Source: Streptomyces regalis (GTDB lineage: Bacteria > Actinomycetota > Actinomycetes > Streptomycetales > Streptomycetaceae). From it: a DNA stretch of 64,000 nt. Where the stretch lies: positions 248,001 to 312,000 of the forward strand of contig NZ_LLZG01000001.1 in NCBI RefSeq assembly GCF_001509475.1, read 5' to 3'. Shown piece by piece: positions 43,265-52,365 of the stretch (the stretch's first letter is position 1; the number at the start of each line of letters is the position of its first letter). The notes beneath the pieces were generated by a model that saw nothing but the letters and a program-made list of their open reading frames with translations, searched no databases and had not been told where the DNA came from. The position numbers and the translations under genes were made by a program.

Positions 43265-44173
43265 CTAGCCGGGCCCGGCTGCGCCGATCACCCGTGTGAT
43301 CTCCCTCGTCATCCGCAGGATCCCGGGGGAGCGGACCGGGCACGGCTTCGGTGTCGAGGTCGTGGGCGCCAGACAGAAGTGCAGGTAGTCGTCGTCGCGG
43401 TGCAGGGCCGTCCGATCGCGGCCCGGCTGCGTGCAGTACCCGGCGTGTTCGCGCTCGTACGCCGTGCACGGCAGGTACTGGACCCAGGAGTGGCGCGCCC
43501 CGGCCGCACTCACCGCCTTGCCCGCGTCGGCGACCAGGTCCCCCGAGGCGGCGGCCTGCTCCTCGTACAGGGCGTTGACCCGCCGGATCCGGTCGGGAGT
43601 GATCGGGTCCGGGCCCTGCGACACCCAGACGACCGTTGCGTCCCCGGCAGCGGCGATCTGGTCGGCGAGCCGCTTCATGTCGGCCGCGTACCGCCGGAAG
43701 TACTTCTCGGGGGAGGCGTCGTACGTGATCCCGTCCATGCACGGTGTGTAACCCCACGCATTGCCCCAGAACTGCAGCACCACGAAGTCCGGCCGCAGCC
43801 GGCGCACCAGGGCGGCCGCCTTGTCCGCGACCGGCACGAGGGACCGCTTGCCCGTGCCCTCCAGGTAGTCGCACAGGGTGGTTCCCGAGTACGGGGCGCT
43901 CGTGTACGTCGCCCGCACCTCGCGGCGCAGCTCCTGCCCGAGCATCTTCTGCGCCTCCATCGCGAGCGAGTCGCCCAGATACAGAACGGAGGACGCCTTC
44001 ACAGCGGGCGTCTTCGCCGAGGTGCCGGGCGAGGCAGGCGCCAGCTGGTGGGTGGTGGCCGACGCCTGAGGCATCTCGGGGGGCGCGGCGGCCTCGGGCT
44101 CGGACGCCGGGTCCCCGCACGCCCCGAGGAGCACGGCGGCCAGCAGCACCCCGACGATCCACGGCTTGCGCAT
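43265..44173 (-). CDS. SGNH/GDSL-fold lipoprotein
   Basis: A 302-residue exported lipoprotein: signal WIVGVLLAAVLLGACGDP with the lipobox LLGAC (Cys 19), then a Pro/Ala-rich linker to residue 60. The SGNH hydrolase fold begins with block I SSVLYLGDSLAMEAQKML, which holds the nucleophile Ser. Block III reads VVLQFWGNAWG with Asn, and block V is near DDDYLHFCLA with the His. The fold acts on acyl esters of wall polymers or lipids. It converges with the VOC gene, four bases from its stop. The adjacent MIB operon is separated by a strong hairpin. Confidence 0.8.
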   Translation of the reverse strand: MRKPWIVGVLLAAVLLGACGDPASEPEAAAPPEMPQASATTHQLAPASPGTSAKTPAVKASSVLYLGDSLAMEAQKMLGQELRREVRATYTSAPYSGTTLCDYLEGTGKRSLVPVADKAAALVRRLRPDFVVLQFWGNAWGYTPCMDGITYDASPEKYFRRYAADMKRLADQIAAAGDATVVWVSQGPDPITPDRIRRVNALYEEQAAASGDLVADAGKAVSAAGARHSWVQYLPCTAYEREHAGYCTQPGRDRTALHRDDDYLHFCLAPTTSTPKPCPVRSPGILRMTREITRVIGAAGPG

Positions 44174-44243
44174 ACGGCAACTCCCGCCCCGGACACCGAA
44201 AACGGCTCCCCAGGCAAGCACAGCCGGGCCCACGGGGGAAGAC

Positions 44244-44278
44244 CCGCGTCGGCCACGGAACGCCCGTGGCCGACGCGG
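44244..44278. terminator. Strong hairpin (15-bp perfect stem) closing the MIB/encapsulin operon
   Basis: CCGCGTCGGCCACGG at 44244-44258 pairs perfectly with 44264-44278 across AACGC. It is 13 bp after the stop of the methyltransferase gene (44292) and separates it from the SGNH gene downstream. Confidence 0.8.
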
Positions 44279-44291
44279 TCCTGACGGTGTT

Positions 44292-45209
44292 TCAGACGCG
44301 GTCCGCCGCGATCAGCAGGTACTGGAAACTGCCGTTCTTGTACGCGGTCAGGAACGTGTCCTCGATGCCCGTCACCAGGTGCTCGGCCTCGCGGCGCAGC
44401 TCCCAGTAGGGAATGGTCGCCTCGGTGAGGTCCTCCACATGGACCGGGACCAGCCGGTTGCGGGCCATGGCCCGGAAGTACTCCGAGCGTGGGTGGATGT
44501 CACAGATGTAGTGGGCGTTGATGAGGGACACCTCGCGGGAGGCGCGCCCGTAGGTGTCGTTGTAGCAGCCGGTGATCACCACATAGCGGCCGCCGCGGCG
44601 CAGCACCCGGGCGTGCTCGGCGAACAGCAGGTCCAGCTCGACGTACATCGTGGACTCGTTGTTCCACGACGCCGCGAACTCCCCGGACGGCAGCCCGGTG
44701 TCGAGCATGTTGCGGCAGTGGTAGCGGACCCGGTCGTCGATGCCCCGCTTGCGGGCCTGCTCGTTCGCGAACTGGGCCTGCTTGGCGGAGATCGTGACGC
44801 CGTCCGACTGGCAGCCGTACCGCAGATGCGCCACCACGCTGCCGCCGCCGCGTCCGCAGCCGGCGTCGAAGACACGATCGGCGGGCGTCAGCGGGCCCAG
44901 GTGGGTGGCGAGCAGTTCGGCCTGGGCGTGTTCCAGCCGGTGCAGTTCGGTGGTGAGGCGTTCGCGGCGCAGATCAGGATCGGGTTCGTCGAGCACGGAG
45001 CGGTCGGCGTCGCCGATGCCGTAGTGGTGGTGGTACAGGTCGTCGATCTTTCCGAGTTCGAGGTTGACCGGGTTCTCCTCGGCGTTCCAGTAGTCCGCGA
45101 CGCGGGTCTGGTACGTGGACTGGGACGGCACCGGTGCTGGGGCGGTGCCGGCTTCGGGGGCGATGGTCAACGGTGACTCCTCGTGCTGGTGACTGTGACG
45201 CTGTGTCAT
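44292..45209 (-). CDS. Geranyl diphosphate 2-C-methyltransferase
   Basis: A 305-residue SAM-dependent methyltransferase. VFDAGCGRGGGSVVAHLRYGCQSDGVTISAKQAQFA near residue 112 is the SAM-binding motif I and the family post-motif. DYWNAEENPVNLELGKIDDLYHHHYGIGDADRSVLD near residue 38 is the N-terminal motif typical of GPP methyltransferase. ASWNNESTMYVELDLLFAEHARVLRRGGRYVVITG is motif II-III. It places a methyl group on C-2 of geranyl diphosphate to give the C11 precursor of 2-methylisoborneol. The ATG at 45209 follows the terpene synthase stop by 11 bases. Last gene of the operon. Confidence 0.93.
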   Translation of the reverse strand: MTQRHSHQHEESPLTIAPEAGTAPAPVPSQSTYQTRVADYWNAEENPVNLELGKIDDLYHHHYGIGDADRSVLDEPDPDLRRERLTTELHRLEHAQAELLATHLGPLTPADRVFDAGCGRGGGSVVAHLRYGCQSDGVTISAKQAQFANEQARKRGIDDRVRYHCRNMLDTGLPSGEFAASWNNESTMYVELDLLFAEHARVLRRGGRYVVITGCYNDTYGRASREVSLINAHYICDIHPRSEYFRAMARNRLVPVHVEDLTEATIPYWELRREAEHLVTGIEDTFLTAYKNGSFQYLLIAADRV

Positions 45210-45220
45210 TCGATGGCGCT

Positions 45221-46264
45221 CTACCAGTAGTTGGGCAGGTGGTAGCGGTGGCTGTTGGTGGCGTGCCACTCGTGGTTGCCGGCCACCCAGTCGGACAGGC
45301 TCCGGGCGTAGCGCTCGACGAGGGGCGAGGTGGCGGACAGCAGGGAGGACTCCTCCTCGAAGGCCTCCATGATCCGGTTGTGGATCTCGACGGCCTTCAG
45401 ATAGGCGGCCTTGAGCCCGCACCGCTCGTTCGCCGCGATGACCTGCGGCAGGTTGAGGTGCGTCGGATCGCTCGCGAGCTCCTTGGTGAAGGAGTACAGG
45501 TCGTTGACGATCGTGGTCGCGTTGCAGGCGAGCGCCGTGATCCGCTGGATCTCCGGCCGGGCGTACACCGCCTCGGGCAGTTCGTAGCCGTCCACCGCGT
45601 CCACGATCGACAGACAGGGACGGAAGTTGTTGAACTGCCGCATCACCAGGTACTCCCAGACCCGCGGCACATGGCGGGTCTCAGCCCAGGCCGCCTCGGC
45701 CAGATAGCCCAGGTGCAGCCGGGCGATGTCGTGCACGAAGCGGTCGGTCTGGCTGGGCGTGGCGAAGGCGGCGTAGTCCGCGAGGGCGAAGTGGTACGAG
45801 CGCAGCGGACCATCGGCCCGCACCCCGTGGCGCCACTCCTCCTCCAGCTCGGGAATGCCGTGGTACGGGTCGAGCGCCGACTGAGCCATGATCAGCCGGC
45901 CCCCGAGACCGCGGCGTGCTCCGCCCCGGCCCTCGTCCTCCTCGCAGTAGCAGGAGTCGACGACGTTCTCGGCGAGCAGCAACTCACCGGCGACCGTCAG
46001 CCGTTCCACATCGACCGCTTCCGGATGCTGGAGCACCACGGCCCGCCCGAACTGGAACCCCGAGAAGTCCCCTTTCCACGCCTCGGGGAACAGATCGAGC
46101 TGCCGGGCCCAGGCCTCCAGCCTGCGGTCGACCTCCGCGGCCTTCGCGGGGTCGGCGGGGGCGACCTGCCGGTACCGCAGCCCTGGAATCGCCCCGCCGC
46201 GCCGGGTGCGCAGCGTGCTCGCCACATTCGGCGGGCCCGGCAGGGAGAAGGCGGACGTGCTCAT
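45221..46264 (-). CDS. 2-Methylisoborneol-type terpene synthase with short N-terminus
   Basis: A 347-residue class I terpene cyclase. The metal-binding motif region is LLLAENVVDSCYCEEDEG near residue 88; S. coelicolor MIB synthase has DDCYCED, so the second Asp is Ser here. The NSE-type motif NDLYSFTKELASD near residue 252 is intact. RLHLGYLAEAAWAE, VWEYLVMRQFNNFRPC and HRYHLPNYW match MIB synthase throughout. From memory the characterised enzymes are about 440 residues with a long disordered Pro-rich N-terminus; here only about 27 residues precede the IPGLRY region. ATG 46264 follows GGAG and lies 17 bp after the shell gene. 2-methylenebornane synthase is the closest alternative. Confidence 0.85.
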   Translation of the reverse strand: MSTSAFSLPGPPNVASTLRTRRGGAIPGLRYRQVAPADPAKAAEVDRRLEAWARQLDLFPEAWKGDFSGFQFGRAVVLQHPEAVDVERLTVAGELLLAENVVDSCYCEEDEGRGGARRGLGGRLIMAQSALDPYHGIPELEEEWRHGVRADGPLRSYHFALADYAAFATPSQTDRFVHDIARLHLGYLAEAAWAETRHVPRVWEYLVMRQFNNFRPCLSIVDAVDGYELPEAVYARPEIQRITALACNATTIVNDLYSFTKELASDPTHLNLPQVIAANERCGLKAAYLKAVEIHNRIMEAFEEESSLLSATSPLVERYARSLSDWVAGNHEWHATNSHRYHLPNYW

Positions 46265-46280
46265 GGCATGCTCCACGCGG

Positions 46281-47723
46281 TCACTCTGCCGTCCGGCCGA
46301 TCTGGGCGTTCTCGAGGATTCCGACCGCGTCGGGCACGAGGATCGCCATCGAGTAGTAGGCCGTGACGAGGTAGCGGATGATCGAGTTGCCGTCGATACC
46401 CATGAACCGCACGTTCAGACCTGGCTGGTGCTCCTCGGGGATCCCGGTCTGGTACAGCCCGATGGCCCCCTGGTCGCCCTCCCCGGTGCGCAGCGCGATG
46501 ATGCTGCTGGTGTGCTGCGGGCTGATCGGGATCTTGTTGCAGGGGAAGATCGGCACCCCCCGCCAGGCGGGGATCTCATGCCCCTCGACACTCGCCGTGC
46601 CGGGCACCAGACCGCGCCGGTTGCACTGCCTGAAGAACGCCGCGATCGCCTTCGGATGGGCGATGAACAGCTTGGTCTTGCGGCGCATCGACAGCAGCTC
46701 GTCCATGTCGTCAGGGGTCGGCGGCCCGGCGAAGGTGCTGATGCGCTGCCCGTAGTCGGCGTTGTGGAGCAGCCCGAACTCCCGGTTGTTGACCAGCTCC
46801 CACTCCTGGCGCTCGCGGATCTCCTCGATGGTCAGCCTCAGCTGCTGCTCGGTCTGGTTCATCGGGTTGTTGTAGAGGTCGGCGACCCTGGTGTGGACGC
46901 GCAACACGGTCTGCGTCAGGGACAACTCGTACTCGCGCGGGCCGAGTTCGTAGTCGACGAAGCCGCCGTTGATGGTCGGCTCGCCGACATGGCCGGCCTG
47001 CACCGGCACATCGGCCTCACCCTTGCGGTTCATCGGCAGGCTCTGGCGCGCGGCGTAGGCCTCCAGGTGTGCCGCGAGGGACGGCACCCGGTCGGTGAAC
47101 TCCTCGACCACGGACCAGGGCAGCACCAGCAGTACGCCGGCGGTTTCCGCCCGTACCGAGCTCAGCCACAACGGGTCGGGCTGGCCGATGCCCTCGTCGC
47201 CGAGCTGGTCGCCGTCGGTGACGACCCCGAGGATCTCCTCCTCGCCGTACTTGCCTTCCGTGAAGCGGGTGAACCGTCCGTGCACAACGAGGTAGGCCTC
47301 CGTGACCGGTTGGCCGGCCTCGACGAGCACCTGACCGGCGCGGATCTCCCGGACCCGGAAGCGGCCGGCGACCTCCCTGAGGACGTCGGTGTCGGAGTAG
47401 CCGCGCAGGACCGGCAGTTCGGTGAGTGTCTCGGGGATGACCTTGATGTCGTCGGCGCCGTTCTGCTCGAACTGCACCCGGCCGCGGCCCACGCGCAGTT
47501 GCAGACGCCGGTTGACCCGGTAGGTGCCGCCCTTGACGTCCACCCAGGGCAGCATCCGCAGCAGCCAGCGCGAGCTGATGGCCTGCATCTGGGGTTCGGA
47601 CTTGGTGGTCGTGGTGAGCTGCCGGGCCGCCTGGGTGCTGAGGCTGGTGAGCGAGCCGTCGGACTGGGGTTCGGGATCGGGTTCTTCGATGGTGGGACCG
47701 GTGGCGCTGTCCGGTGTGGACAC
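46281..47723 (-). CDS. Family 2B encapsulin shell protein with cyclic-nucleotide-binding-like domain (EshA-like)
   Basis: A 480-residue protein. The HK97-like shell fold surrounds an inserted cNMP-binding-like domain, about residues 95-215 ([41 protein letters not shown], then [16 protein letters not shown]). The C-terminal shell part holds [48 protein letters not shown], then [44 protein letters not shown], typical of EshA-like/family 2B encapsulins. GTG start after GGAGGG. The operon shell - terpene synthase - methyltransferase is the known setting of MIB-loaded encapsulins; the cargo would be the synthase. Older annotation calls it a Crp-like protein, but it has no helix-turn-helix. Confidence 0.9.
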   Translation of the reverse strand: MSTPDSATGPTIEEPDPEPQSDGSLTSLSTQAARQLTTTTKSEPQMQAISSRWLLRMLPWVDVKGGTYRVNRRLQLRVGRGRVQFEQNGADDIKVIPETLTELPVLRGYSDTDVLREVAGRFRVREIRAGQVLVEAGQPVTEAYLVVHGRFTRFTEGKYGEEEILGVVTDGDQLGDEGIGQPDPLWLSSVRAETAGVLLVLPWSVVEEFTDRVPSLAAHLEAYAARQSLPMNRKGEADVPVQAGHVGEPTINGGFVDYELGPREYELSLTQTVLRVHTRVADLYNNPMNQTEQQLRLTIEEIRERQEWELVNNREFGLLHNADYGQRISTFAGPPTPDDMDELLSMRRKTKLFIAHPKAIAAFFRQCNRRGLVPGTASVEGHEIPAWRGVPIFPCNKIPISPQHTSSIIALRTGEGDQGAIGLYQTGIPEEHQPGLNVRFMGIDGNSIIRYLVTAYYSMAILVPDAVGILENAQIGRTAE

Positions 47724-47911
47724 ATTCCCTCCCGGGAGGTGAGCGGGCTGGCCATGCGCGTGTACCAGCCAACAGCCGGCGAGGCGGCCGGGTCAGGGCG
47801 TGAACGGGGCGGCTTCAGGCCCTGGAGGTACAAACCTGCCGCACGAGGCAGTGGGCGCACCGTGAGTGATCCTGCTCCCCTCCCGTGCTCCCGCACGCTG
47901 GGGCGGGGCGC

Positions 47912-48055
47912 CTAGGCCCTGTCGTCAAATTCCCGCCTGCCCGGCGGCGTCTGGCACGCACGCTCGCCGCGTTGCCGAACCGCCCACGTGGCTCCGCCAC
48001 GAGGGCGCTCCGGCGCCTTGCGATCGCACGCACCAGACGCCGCGACAGGGCCTAG
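47912..48055. mobile_element. MITE-like element B (144 bp), related to element A
   Basis: Left end (47912-47936) is identical to the first 24 or so bases of element A, starting CTAGGCCCTGTCGTC. The right end carries only its first 13 bases (CGACAGGGCCTAG at 48043-48055) and lacks the adjoining AATTTGA part. Inside, GGCGTCTGG (near 47945) pairs with CCAGACGCC (near 48033). No coding capacity. The right tip provides the stop codon of the alcohol dehydrogenase gene. Confidence 0.7.
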
Positions 48056-49074
48056 GACAGGTCGTTCACCAGCACCGCCGCCCCGTCGAACCGCCCGGCC
48101 TTGAGGTCAGCGAGCGCCTGGTCGGCCCGCGACAGCGGATAGGCATGCGTCGTGGCGTGTACGGCGTGCTCGGCGGCGAGGGCCAGGAACTCCCGGCCGT
48201 CCTCGCGCGTGTTGGAGGTGACGCTGCGCAGCTGCTTCTCGTAGAAGAGCTCGCTCTCGTAGCGCAGCGCCGGGACGTCGCTGAGGTGGATGCCGGCGAT
48301 CGCCAGCGTGCCGCCCCGGTCGAGGGCCCGCAGCGCGAACGGCACCAGGTCACCGACCGGCGCGAACAGGATCGCGCTGTCCAGCGGCTCCGGCGGCATC
48401 TCGTACGCGTCGCGCGCCGAGGCGGCACCCAGGTCGAGTGCCAGCTTCCGCGCCGCCGCGCCCCGCGTCAGCACGTGCACGGTGGCGCCCTCGGCCATCG
48501 CCACCTGCGCGCACAGATGGGCGCTGCCCCCGAAGCCGTACAGCCCGAGCCGCCCGCCCGGCGGCAGTGCCGAGCGCCGCAGCGCGCGGTGGCCGATGAT
48601 CCCGGCGCACAGCAGCGGCGCGGACGTCACGTCGTCGAGGCCGCCCGGCAGCCGGTAGGCGAACGCGGCCGGTACGGTCGTGTACGGCGCGTAACCGCCG
48701 TCGGCGTCCCAGCCCGTGTACCGCGAGGCCGGGCACAGGTTCTCGGCCCCGCGCGCACAGTAGGCGCAGGTGCCGTCGGTGCGCCGCAGCCAGGCCACCC
48801 CCACCCGCTCCCCGACCTCGAAGCCACGCACCGCGGCCCCGAACCCGGCCACCTCGCCGACCACCTCGTGCCCGGGTGTGACCCCCGGCCGGTGCACGGG
48901 CAGATCCCCCTCGGCGACGTGCAGATCCGTACGGCACACCCCGCAGACGCGCACCCGCACAAGCAGCTCGTCGTCCTCCGCCACCGGCACCGGCTTCTCG
49001 ACGAGCCGCAGAGCCCCTTCCTCCACGGGGCCCGGCTCGACCACCGACCACGCGCGCATCGACCTGTCCGCCAT
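48052..49074 (-). CDS. Zinc-dependent alcohol dehydrogenase, AdhP-like
   Basis: A 340-residue MDR enzyme. Zinc ligands: [16 protein letters not shown] (Cys), [12 protein letters not shown] (His-Glu), and [12 protein letters not shown] for the structural zinc (three Cys plus the one expected before it, replaced in part by T-G). [15 protein letters not shown] holds the third catalytic ligand Cys, and [27 protein letters not shown] is the Rossmann motif. It oxidises alcohols or reduces aldehydes with NAD(P). The TAG stop (48054-48052) is the CTAG tip of MITE-like element B, so the original C-terminus may have been altered; the last residues NDLS look close to normal family ends. Confidence 0.88.
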   Translation of the reverse strand: MADRSMRAWSVVEPGPVEEGALRLVEKPVPVAEDDELLVRVRVCGVCRTDLHVAEGDLPVHRPGVTPGHEVVGEVAGFGAAVRGFEVGERVGVAWLRRTDGTCAYCARGAENLCPASRYTGWDADGGYAPYTTVPAAFAYRLPGGLDDVTSAPLLCAGIIGHRALRRSALPPGGRLGLYGFGGSAHLCAQVAMAEGATVHVLTRGAAARKLALDLGAASARDAYEMPPEPLDSAILFAPVGDLVPFALRALDRGGTLAIAGIHLSDVPALRYESELFYEKQLRSVTSNTREDGREFLALAAEHAVHATTHAYPLSRADQALADLKAGRFDGAAVLVNDLS

Positions 49075-49222
49075 ACCGTGCCCCGTCCTTCGACCGACAG
49101 CCGTCTGCGGTCTGTCGTCTGCCCCAGTCTGTAACGGAAGCGGGCATTCGGCGCGCGGCCGGACTGCGGGGTGGCTAGCGTAAGAATCCGGACAAGTCAC
49201 CGATCGGGGAGAGGTCCGTGCC

Positions 49223-50026
49223 ATGGCCGTGAAACCTGAAGGAACCCCCATCTGGGCCGACGCGATGTTCAGCGACGTGGAGGGAGCCAAGAGCTTCTAC
49301 GGCGACATCCTCGGCTGGACCTTCGGCGAGGCGTCGTCGGAGTTCGGCAACTACACCCAGGCCTACGCGGACGGCAGGGCCGCCGCCGCGGTCGTCCCGC
49401 CCATGCCGGGCCAGGAGGGCATGTCGCAGTGGTGCCTCTACTTCGCCTCCTCCGACGTCGCCGCGACCGCCGCCAAGATCCGTGAGAACGGCGGCGAGAT
49501 CCTGATGGAGCCGATGGCGGTCGGCGATTTCGGCAGCATGTGCCTGGCCCGCGACCCCGGCGGCGTCGTCTTCGGTGTGTGGCAGGCCGGCACCCACGAG
49601 GGCTTCGAGACGGAGCCGACCGAGCCCGGCGCCTTCTGCTGGGCGGAGGTCTTCACCCGCGAGCCGGAGAAGTCCGACACCTTCTTCCCTGCGGTCTTCG
49701 GCTACGGGCAGCGGCAGATGGAGGATGACACGATCGACTTCCGCCTCTACACCCTCGGCAAGGAGACCATGGCCCTGGGCCGCATGAAGATGACCGACGA
49801 CTTCCCGCCCGAGGTCCGGCCGTACATCAACGTCTACTTCAACGTCCCCGACTGCGACGACGCCGTCGCCAAGGCCACCAAGCTCGGCGCCGTGCTGCGC
49901 TTCGGCCCGATGAGCAGCCCGTTCGGCCGGTTCGCCGCGCTGAGCGACCCCCAGGGCGCGAACTTCTCGGTGATCGACACCGGCACGATCGAGGGCGAGA
50001 TGCCCAAGCTCAGCCACGTCTCCTGA
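49223..50026 (+). CDS. VOC protein with two glyoxalase-like domains
   Basis: A 267-residue protein made of two VOC modules: residues 8-125 ([35 protein letters not shown], then [13 protein letters not shown]) and 138-255 ([30 protein letters not shown], then [10 protein letters not shown]). Tandem VOC proteins of this size are common in Streptomyces, some annotated as hydrolases or extradiol-like; metal ligands cannot be proved. Divergent from the alcohol dehydrogenase. Followed 47 bp on by RNase HI. Confidence 0.85.
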   Translation: MAVKPEGTPIWADAMFSDVEGAKSFYGDILGWTFGEASSEFGNYTQAYADGRAAAAVVPPMPGQEGMSQWCLYFASSDVAATAAKIRENGGEILMEPMAVGDFGSMCLARDPGGVVFGVWQAGTHEGFETEPTEPGAFCWAEVFTREPEKSDTFFPAVFGYGQRQMEDDTIDFRLYTLGKETMALGRMKMTDDFPPEVRPYINVYFNVPDCDDAVAKATKLGAVLRFGPMSSPFGRFAALSDPQGANFSVIDTGTIEGEMPKLSHVS

Positions 50027-50073
50027 ACGACTCCGCGACCGGGCACCTGGCCCGCCCATGGCATGATCGGCAC

Positions 50074-50754
50074 ATGCGTGAACGAGTTGTGGCCGCGTGC
50101 GACGGGGCTTCGAAGGGAAACCCCGGGCCGGCGGGCTGGGCCTGGGTCGTCGCCGACGAGAAGGAGACCCCGACCCGCTGGGAGGCGGGCCCGCTCGGCA
50201 GGGCCACCAACAACGTCGCGGAACTCACCGCGCTGGAGCGTCTGCTCACGGCGACCGACCCCGGCGTACCGCTGGAGATCCGGATGGACTCGCAGTACGC
50301 CATGAAGGCCGTCACCACCTGGCTGCCGGGCTGGAAGCGCAACGGCTGGAAGACGGCCGCCGGCAAGCCGGTCGCCAACCAGGACCTGGTCGTGCGCATC
50401 GACGAACTGCTCGACGGCCGCACCGTCGAGTTCCGCTACGTCCCCGCCCACCAGGTCGACGGCGACCGGCTGAACGACTTCGCCGACCGTGCCGCCAGCC
50501 AGGCGGCCACCGTGCAGGAACCTGCGGGCAGCGGCCTCGGCTCACCCGAGCCGCCGCCCTCCCCGGACACCCCGTCGGACAAGGCCCCACGCCGCAAGGC
50601 GGCGGCGACCCGGAAGAACGGCAGTTCCTCCCGCACCATCAAGGCCAAGTTCCCCGGCCGCTGCATCTGCGGCCGCAGCTACGCGGCGGGCGAGTCCATC
50701 GCCAAGAACGCCCAGGGCTGGGGCCACCCGGACTGCCGTACCGCCGAGGCCTGA
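50074..50754 (+). CDS. rnhA: Ribonuclease HI with a C-terminal Cys/His tail
   Basis: A 226-residue protein. Residues 1-150 are RNase HI, with the carboxylate set: ACDGASKGNPGPAGWAWVV (Asp), NNVAELTALERLL (Glu), RMDSQYAMKAVTTW (Asp) and VDGDRLNDFADRAAS (Asp). It cuts RNA in RNA-DNA hybrids. Beyond a Pro/Ser-rich linker (150-185), the tail KFPGRCICGRSYAAGESIAKNAQGWGHPDC carries a C-x-C...H-x-x-C set that could bind zinc. Many Streptomyces RNase HI proteins lack this tail. Co-directional with the VOC gene. Confidence 0.88.
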   Translation: MRERVVAACDGASKGNPGPAGWAWVVADEKETPTRWEAGPLGRATNNVAELTALERLLTATDPGVPLEIRMDSQYAMKAVTTWLPGWKRNGWKTAAGKPVANQDLVVRIDELLDGRTVEFRYVPAHQVDGDRLNDFADRAASQAATVQEPAGSGLGSPEPPPSPDTPSDKAPRRKAAATRKNGSSSRTIKAKFPGRCICGRSYAAGESIAKNAQGWGHPDCRTAEA

Positions 50755-50787
50755 CGGGCGGTCCGGATGAGCGGTCCGGACGGCGTC

Positions 50788-51612
50788 TCAGGCCGCGTCG
50801 AAGGTGTAGTGCGCGGTGTGATCCAGCAGGTCGGCGGGGCGCACGTCGTTCCACGGCTTCATCGTGTCGTTGAGGTCGACCACGTTCGGCGTCCCGGCGG
50901 TGGGCACATAGCCGGAGCCGGGGTGCCGTCGCTGCCAGTCCGCCCACAGCTTGTCGATGTAGGCGTGGTGCAGCCAGAACACCGGGTCGTTGGGCGACAT
51001 ACCGGTCGCCATGTGCCCGCCGACCCACACATGGACCCGGTTGTGCAGATTGACGCCGCGCCAGCCTTCCAGGTGGTTGCGGAAGCCGTCCGACGCGCTG
51101 TTCCAGGGCGCCATGTCGTACGTCGGCATGGCGAGCACGGACTCCACCTCGGCCCGGGTCGGCAGCTCCCGTACGGCGCTGCCGAGCGCGCGGCGCAGAA
51201 ACGTACGGCCGTCGGCGCGCACGTTGATCGCCCAGTTGCCGGTCGACGCGGCGAACGGCCCGTCCATCACCTGCCCGTCGCGGCTGCGTCCGGTGCCGCC
51301 GAGGAAGTCGGGCGCCCACAGCGAGGACCGTATCGAGCGGTCGGTGCTCCAGTCCCAGTACGGCAGCGCGACCGAGGCGTCCACCTCCTGCAACGCGCGC
51401 TCGAACTCGAGCAGGAATCTGCGGTGCCAGGGCAGGAAGGACGGTGAACGGTGGCCGACGCGCTCCCCGTTGTCGCTGTCGCCGATGATGAAGGCATTGT
51501 GGGTCGTGACGAACGCGTCGTAACGGCCACTGCGCTTCAACTCCAGGGCAGCGGCGACGAATCGCCGCTTCTCGTCGGCGGTCAGCAGGGCCTGGTTCTT
51601 GCGGACGGTCAT
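50788..51612 (-). CDS. melC2: Tyrosinase MelC2
   Basis: A 274-residue copper monooxygenase that hydroxylates tyrosine and oxidises DOPA to melanin precursors. CuA ligands: DAFVTTHNAFII, RSPSFLPWHRRFLLEFER and the His between. CuB ligands: NLHNRVHVWVGGHMATG and NDPVFWLHHAYIDKLWADWQ. It has no signal peptide and is secreted bound to MelC1. It follows melC1 by 34 bp on the minus strand. Start MTVRKNQALL as in other Streptomyces tyrosinases. Confidence 0.95.
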   Translation of the reverse strand: MTVRKNQALLTADEKRRFVAAALELKRSGRYDAFVTTHNAFIIGDSDNGERVGHRSPSFLPWHRRFLLEFERALQEVDASVALPYWDWSTDRSIRSSLWAPDFLGGTGRSRDGQVMDGPFAASTGNWAINVRADGRTFLRRALGSAVRELPTRAEVESVLAMPTYDMAPWNSASDGFRNHLEGWRGVNLHNRVHVWVGGHMATGMSPNDPVFWLHHAYIDKLWADWQRRHPGSGYVPTAGTPNVVDLNDTMKPWNDVRPADLLDHTAHYTFDAA

Positions 51613-51646
51613 GTTTGCTGGTGCTCCAAAGTGCAGGTACGGCAGG

Positions 51647-52018
51647 TCAGTTGGCGGGGAAGGGGAGAAGGGCTGCGCCCTGTAGCTCGTCCACGGCCGC
51701 GCGGGCGGCGGCGCGCGGGGTGGGCACCGGGTCGTAGTGACTGACGACGCTGATCCAACTGCCGTCGGCGTTGCGCATCACATGCAGCTCCACTCCGTCG
51801 ACGAACACGGCGTATCCGGCGCCGTGATGCTGGTGGCCGCCGCCCGAGGCCGGCCGGCCCTGTATCCGGCGGCCCTTGTAGACCTCGTCGAAGGTCGCCG
51901 GGGAGTGCTGGTCGTGCCCGGCGGCGGACGCGGTGGGGGCGGTGACGGTCCCGACACCGGCCGCGGCGGCGAGGGCGGCCGCGGCGGTGAGCGCACGGCG
52001 ACGGCTGAGTTCCGGCAT
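51647..52018 (-). CDS. melC1: Tyrosinase co-factor (copper chaperone) MelC1
   Basis: A 123-residue exported caddie protein. [31 protein letters not shown] is a twin-arginine signal. The mature part ([77 protein letters not shown]) holds the HQHH copper-binding group and the Tyr that fits into the tyrosinase active site (GAGYAVF). It delivers copper and carries MelC2 out of the cell. AGGAGG precedes ATG 52018. Confidence 0.93.
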   Translation of the reverse strand: MPELSRRRALTAAAALAAAAGVGTVTAPTASAAGHDQHSPATFDEVYKGRRIQGRPASGGGHQHHGAGYAVFVDGVELHVMRNADGSWISVVSHYDPVPTPRAAARAAVDELQGAALLPFPAN

Positions 52019-52134
52019 GCGGACCTCCTGGGTTGGTTCGGTTGACGACTCCGCATGCCTATCGGGCCGCACGAGAGCGGGAGAAATCGGTCGTAGGTGG
52101 TTGGCTCCGATCCGGACAATTACCTACATGTCAT

Positions 52135-52160
52135 GCAAGATTGAACAAGGATGATCTTGC
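52135..52160. repeat. Inverted repeat in the melC1/monooxygenase divergent spacer
   Basis: GCAAGAT (52135-52141) and ATCTTGC (52154-52160) form a 7-bp dyad with a 12-base centre, about 120 bp upstream of melC1 and 200 bp upstream of the monooxygenase gene. A regulatory site is possible; the whole spacer (52019-52365) shows no other gene. Confidence 0.35.
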
Positions 52161-52365
52161 TGTGGGTGGCGTCCGTGAATGCCCGGAACGGGAAATTCCT
52201 TCTCCTGTGGATCATGTTCCGGGTGGTCCTTCGCGGAGGGCCGCGTCGGTAGTGGCGTGCCTCACCCGTCGAAACTGGCGCGATCCGGAACGCTGCAGTG
52301 AGGCATTCCGGCCCTGATACCCTGCGGTGCGAAATGACCGTTTTATGTAGTTTCTAGGGGTGTGT

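Noticed and set aside
46281..47723. Shell protein considered as a Crp-type transcription factor because of the cNMP-like domain
   Set aside because: There is no helix-turn-helix after the cNMP domain, the C-terminus is encapsulin-like, and the gene leads the MIB operon.
48052..48055. Idea that element B had destroyed the alcohol dehydrogenase gene
   Set aside because: All catalytic and cofactor motifs are present and the length is normal, so only the final residues could be affected.
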